This document shows, piece by piece, positions 61,779 through 64,000 of a stretch of 64,000 bases of DNA. Each line of letters starts with the position of its first letter. Within the stretch, counting starts at the first letter, position 1. The DNA comes from UBA2287 sp964479665. GTDB taxonomy: Bacteria > Bacteroidota > Bacteroidia > Bacteroidales > Tenuifilaceae. The stretch spans positions 62,001 to 126,000 of the forward strand of contig CAYZNN010000003.1 of NCBI GenBank assembly GCA_964479665.1. Direction: 5' to 3'. The notes beneath the pieces are model-generated. The model had not been told where the DNA came from and ran no database searches. It worked only from the letters and a program-made list of their open reading frames with translations. Both the position numbers and the translations under genes were made by a program.

Positions 61779-62480
61779 ATGAAAACCAAATTGATTTTAA
61801 TATCAGCACTAATATCGATTACACTTTCAACTAAGGCCCAAACAGAACGGAGTAGTATTAGGCAGGGTAATAGGGAGTTTAAGAAAGGACAATTTCTCGA
61901 TTCTGAAATTTCATACCGCTCAGCTCTCGAAAAGAATCCTACCTCGGTTAAAGGAAATTTTAACCTGGGCGGGGCCCTGTTTAAGCAGGATAAATTTGAT
62001 GAGGCCAAAACCACATTCGAGGGCATAACGCAATCGAATGCCGATGCCCATATTCGAGCAAAAGCTTTTCATAACTTGGGAAATACCCTGTTTAAACAGC
62101 AAAAACTTGCCGAAGCTGCCGATGCTTATAAAAAAGCACTTCGATTAAATCCTGGCGATTCAGAAACCAAATACAATTTATCGGAAGTGCTTCGTATGCT
62201 GCGTGAGCAGCAAAATCAGCAGAACCAAGGCGATGGGAAAGGTAAGGATGATGAGAAGCAAAACGATAAAAATGACGACAAGCAGAAACAAAACGACCCG
62301 CAGGATAAGCAAGACGATAGGAACCAACAGAATAAACAGCAGCCTCAGGAGCAAAAGATTTCACCTGAAGATGCAAGGCGTATGCTCGAAGCCATTCAAA
62401 AGAATGAACGCAATGTGCAGCAAAAAGTTTTAGAAAAACAGGCCAAAGAGGCTAAAGTTAGGGTTGAGAAGAACTGGTAA
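61779..62480 (+). CDS. batC: BatC, TPR protein with low-complexity tail
   Basis: 233 residues from ATG 61779. A signal peptide (~1-21) precedes three TPR-like units (~25-140, GNREFKKGQFLDSEISYR, GNFNLGGALFKQDKFDEAKT, LGNTLFKQQKLAEAADAYK). A long Gln/Asp/Lys/Asn-rich low-complexity segment (~147-200) follows, then a Glu/Lys/Arg-rich tail. This matches BatC of Bacteroidota, a periplasmic TPR protein of the Bat complex. Confidence 0.9.
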   Translation: MKTKLILISALISITLSTKAQTERSSIRQGNREFKKGQFLDSEISYRSALEKNPTSVKGNFNLGGALFKQDKFDEAKTTFEGITQSNADAHIRAKAFHNLGNTLFKQQKLAEAADAYKKALRLNPGDSETKYNLSEVLRMLREQQNQQNQGDGKGKDDEKQNDKNDDKQKQNDPQDKQDDRNQQNKQQPQEQKISPEDARRMLEAIQKNERNVQQKVLEKQAKEAKVRVEKNW

Positions 62481-62490
62481 AGGTATGGTT

Positions 62491-64000
62491 ATGAAAAGAT
62501 TGATAAATACCGCTTTCGTTACTCTTATGGCCCTGACAGCCCTGGGGCAGGATGTAGAGTTCAAAGTTTCTGCTCCAAACGTTGTTGCTGTAGGCGAACA
62601 GTTTCGAATAGTTTTTACATTAAATGCAAGACCTCAGGAGTTCGTTGCACCCTCTTTCTCAAATTTCTATGTTTTAGCTGGCCCAAGCATATCACAAAAT
62701 TTCAGTTCAGAATATATTAATGGAAAGTTTACCCAAAATAGCTCATTCACATATACATATATACTCGAAGCAACTTCAGAAGGGACGTTTATTATTGAAT
62801 CTGCAAAAGCAACAATCTCTAAAAAGAACTACCAATCTGAGCCCTATGCCATAGAGGTTGTAAAACCCAAAGATGGTCAATCGCGTTCGGGACAAAGTTC
62901 AGATCAGCCTGCAAGCAACGAATCGTCTGAAGAGTTTGAAGAAACATACTTGTCTTTAGAAATTGACAGAGGCACTGCCTTCAGAGGTCAACCCATTCTT
63001 GCTACTCTTAAAATTTTTACCCGAGAAAATGTAGCGGGTTTCGAGGATTTCAAGTTTCCCCAATTCGATGGTTTTTGGAATCAGGAGGTTGAAACTCCTA
63101 ATAACATTCAGTTTCAACGTAAGAACATAAACGGTCGGATTTACAACGAAGGAGTTCTTCGAAAATTCCTTCTATTTCCGCAACAAACCGGCGAAATTAC
63201 TATTGATCCCTTTGAGAGTATTGTGCTGTTTCAACAGCGCGCCGGTAGAAATCAGTCGCTTTTCGACGATATTTTTGGAATGTACCAAACCGTTCGTAAG
63301 CGAATGGTAAGTAAACCCGTAAAAATTCGAATAAAAGATTTACCTGCTAATGCTCCTGAATCATTCAATGGGGCTGTTGGTCGTTTCAATATGGAAGTTT
63401 CTGCCGATAAACCTGAGTTAAAAACTAATGAGGCGGTAACTGTAAAAGTTAAAATTTCGGGAAGCGGCAATATACGATTAATTGAAGCTCCCAAGATCCA
63501 ATTTCCATCTGGTTTCGAAACCTTCGATCCGAAGGTTAACGAAAGTATTAGCACTACTTCGGAGGGAGCAAAGGGCTTTAAGGCTATCGATTATGTGGCC
63601 ATTCCTCGTACACCTGGAAATTACAGTATTGAGAGGGTTGAATTCAGCTATTTCGATCCGGTTCAAGAAAAGTACGTTACCCTTAAATCGAAACCTATAT
63701 CGTTCACCATTGAAGCCGATGGTAGTCAGCCCCAGGGAATGCAAATGGTAGGCTTTGGTAAGGGGGAGGTTAAGTTTATTGGTAAGGATATTCGATATAT
63801 TATAACTTCAGTTCCTAAATTCACAATGGGGTGGGGGAACTTTTTTGGATCTTCAAGTTATTGGCTATTATTATTGCTTGTAATTGCTTTGGCTATAGTA
63901 GTCTTTGTTTTCATCAAGAACCGTCGTCAATATATGGGCAACATTGCCTTGGTCCGAACCCGAAGAGCCAATAAGGTGGCCCGCAAGCGCCTTGCCTCTG
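62491..64000 (+). CDS. batD: BatD, partial (3' end beyond the window)
   Basis: 503 codons from ATG 62491 with no stop before the window edge. A second ATG at 62485 is possible. A signal peptide (~1-20, MALTALGQ) is followed by repeated beta-sandwich domains typical of BatD (VEFKVSAPNVVAVGEQFRIV, DRGTAFRGQPILATLKI, AVTVKVKISGSGNIRLIEAP) and one membrane helix (~452-472, SYWLLLLLVIALAIVVFVFI). A basic cytoplasmic tail begins before the edge. It lies 10 bp after batC. Confidence 0.92.
   Translation, partial: MKRLINTAFVTLMALTALGQDVEFKVSAPNVVAVGEQFRIVFTLNARPQEFVAPSFSNFYVLAGPSISQNFSSEYINGKFTQNSSFTYTYILEATSEGTFIIESAKATISKKNYQSEPYAIEVVKPKDGQSRSGQSSDQPASNESSEEFEETYLSLEIDRGTAFRGQPILATLKIFTRENVAGFEDFKFPQFDGFWNQEVETPNNIQFQRKNINGRIYNEGVLRKFLLFPQQTGEITIDPFESIVLFQQRAGRNQSLFDDIFGMYQTVRKRMVSKPVKIRIKDLPANAPESFNGAVGRFNMEVSADKPELKTNEAVTVKVKISGSGNIRLIEAPKIQFPSGFETFDPKVNESISTTSEGAKGFKAIDYVAIPRTPGNYSIERVEFSYFDPVQEKYVTLKSKPISFTIEADGSQPQGMQMVGFGKGEVKFIGKDIRYIITSVPKFTMGWGNFFGSSSYWLLLLLVIALAIVVFVFIKNRRQYMGNIALVRTRRANKVARKRLAS

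Overview
The window looks like a chromosomal segment of a Bacteroidota bacterium, most likely an anaerobic or facultative member of Bacteroidales/Marinilabiliales. The signs are the complete set of aerotolerance (Bat) genes, TonB-dependent receptors, a Reg_prop/Y_Y_Y sensor, LytS/LytTR regulators, PD40-SPOR envelope proteins, Bacteroidota-type promoters (TTTG, about 20 nt, TAnnTTTG), weak Shine-Dalgarno sequences and moderate GC. I see no phage, plasmid or resistance island. The accessory-looking part is about 18.3-21.7 kb.

Layout. 1-1305 (-): 5' part of a GAF/receiver-like protein, probably the N-terminus of a PEP-synthase/PPDK-type protein, cut by the window edge. 1562-9583 (+): redox and nitrogen block with NADP-type glutamate dehydrogenase, NuoE-like and NuoF-like subunits, a very large NuoG/GltD fusion and a ferritin-like protein. 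9702-18145 (+): a propeller/PAS/SpoIIE sensor-phosphatase, a TPR-PD40-SPOR envelope protein, ClpS, NfeD and flotillin FloA. 18295-18914: tRNA-Ser(GCT), tRNA-Pro(TGG), then ten 32-nt tandem repeats closed by a copy of the tRNA-Pro 3' end. 18915-19747: gene-less. 19748-21645: two exported-protein genes that both carry inactivating lesions. 21719-24104 (-): BtuB-like TonB receptor and a tiny Cys/His-rich lipoprotein. 24345-29196 (+): PhoH-PIN, SixA, polyphosphate kinase and Ppx/GppA, a polyphosphate cluster. 29237-33259 (+): MtaB, inositol monophosphatase family, lipid A-type acyltransferase and GT2. 33263-37167: ChaN-like (-), acyl-CoA ligase (+), DUF1573 (-). 37293-41358 (-): TonB receptor, LytS-like kinase and LytTR regulator. 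41596-49306 (+): Hsp20, DUF349 protein, CTP synthase, a VirK-like protein and an AddB-like nuclease. 49318-56147 (-): TrkH with a HAMP sensor, a small membrane protein, a beta-solenoid/K+ channel fusion and an ABC exporter. 56355-64000 (+): MoxR, DUF58 and BatA-BatB-BatC-BatD, the last cut by the window edge.

The genes that most clearly work together are these. (i) The NuoE/NuoF/NuoG-GltD set contains NADH-type and GltD-type dinucleotide sites plus a long Fe-S chain but no hydrogenase H-cluster and no visible formate dehydrogenase active site. It is best explained as a bifurcating or transhydrogenase-type complex, and it lies next to an NADP-dependent glutamate dehydrogenase. (ii) The polyphosphate genes ppk1 and ppx. 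(iii) The MoxR-Bat envelope stress operon.

Points worth a second look are the tRNA-linked 32-nt array, the two adjacent broken genes with three separate lesions, the 12-residue beta-solenoid fused to a TIGYGE pore, the operator-like inverted repeats lying on predicted promoters of hsp20 and the DUF349 gene, and the NuoG/GltD fusion. Start codons were re-chosen wherever an upstream TTG or GTG would only add an implausible N-terminal extension.
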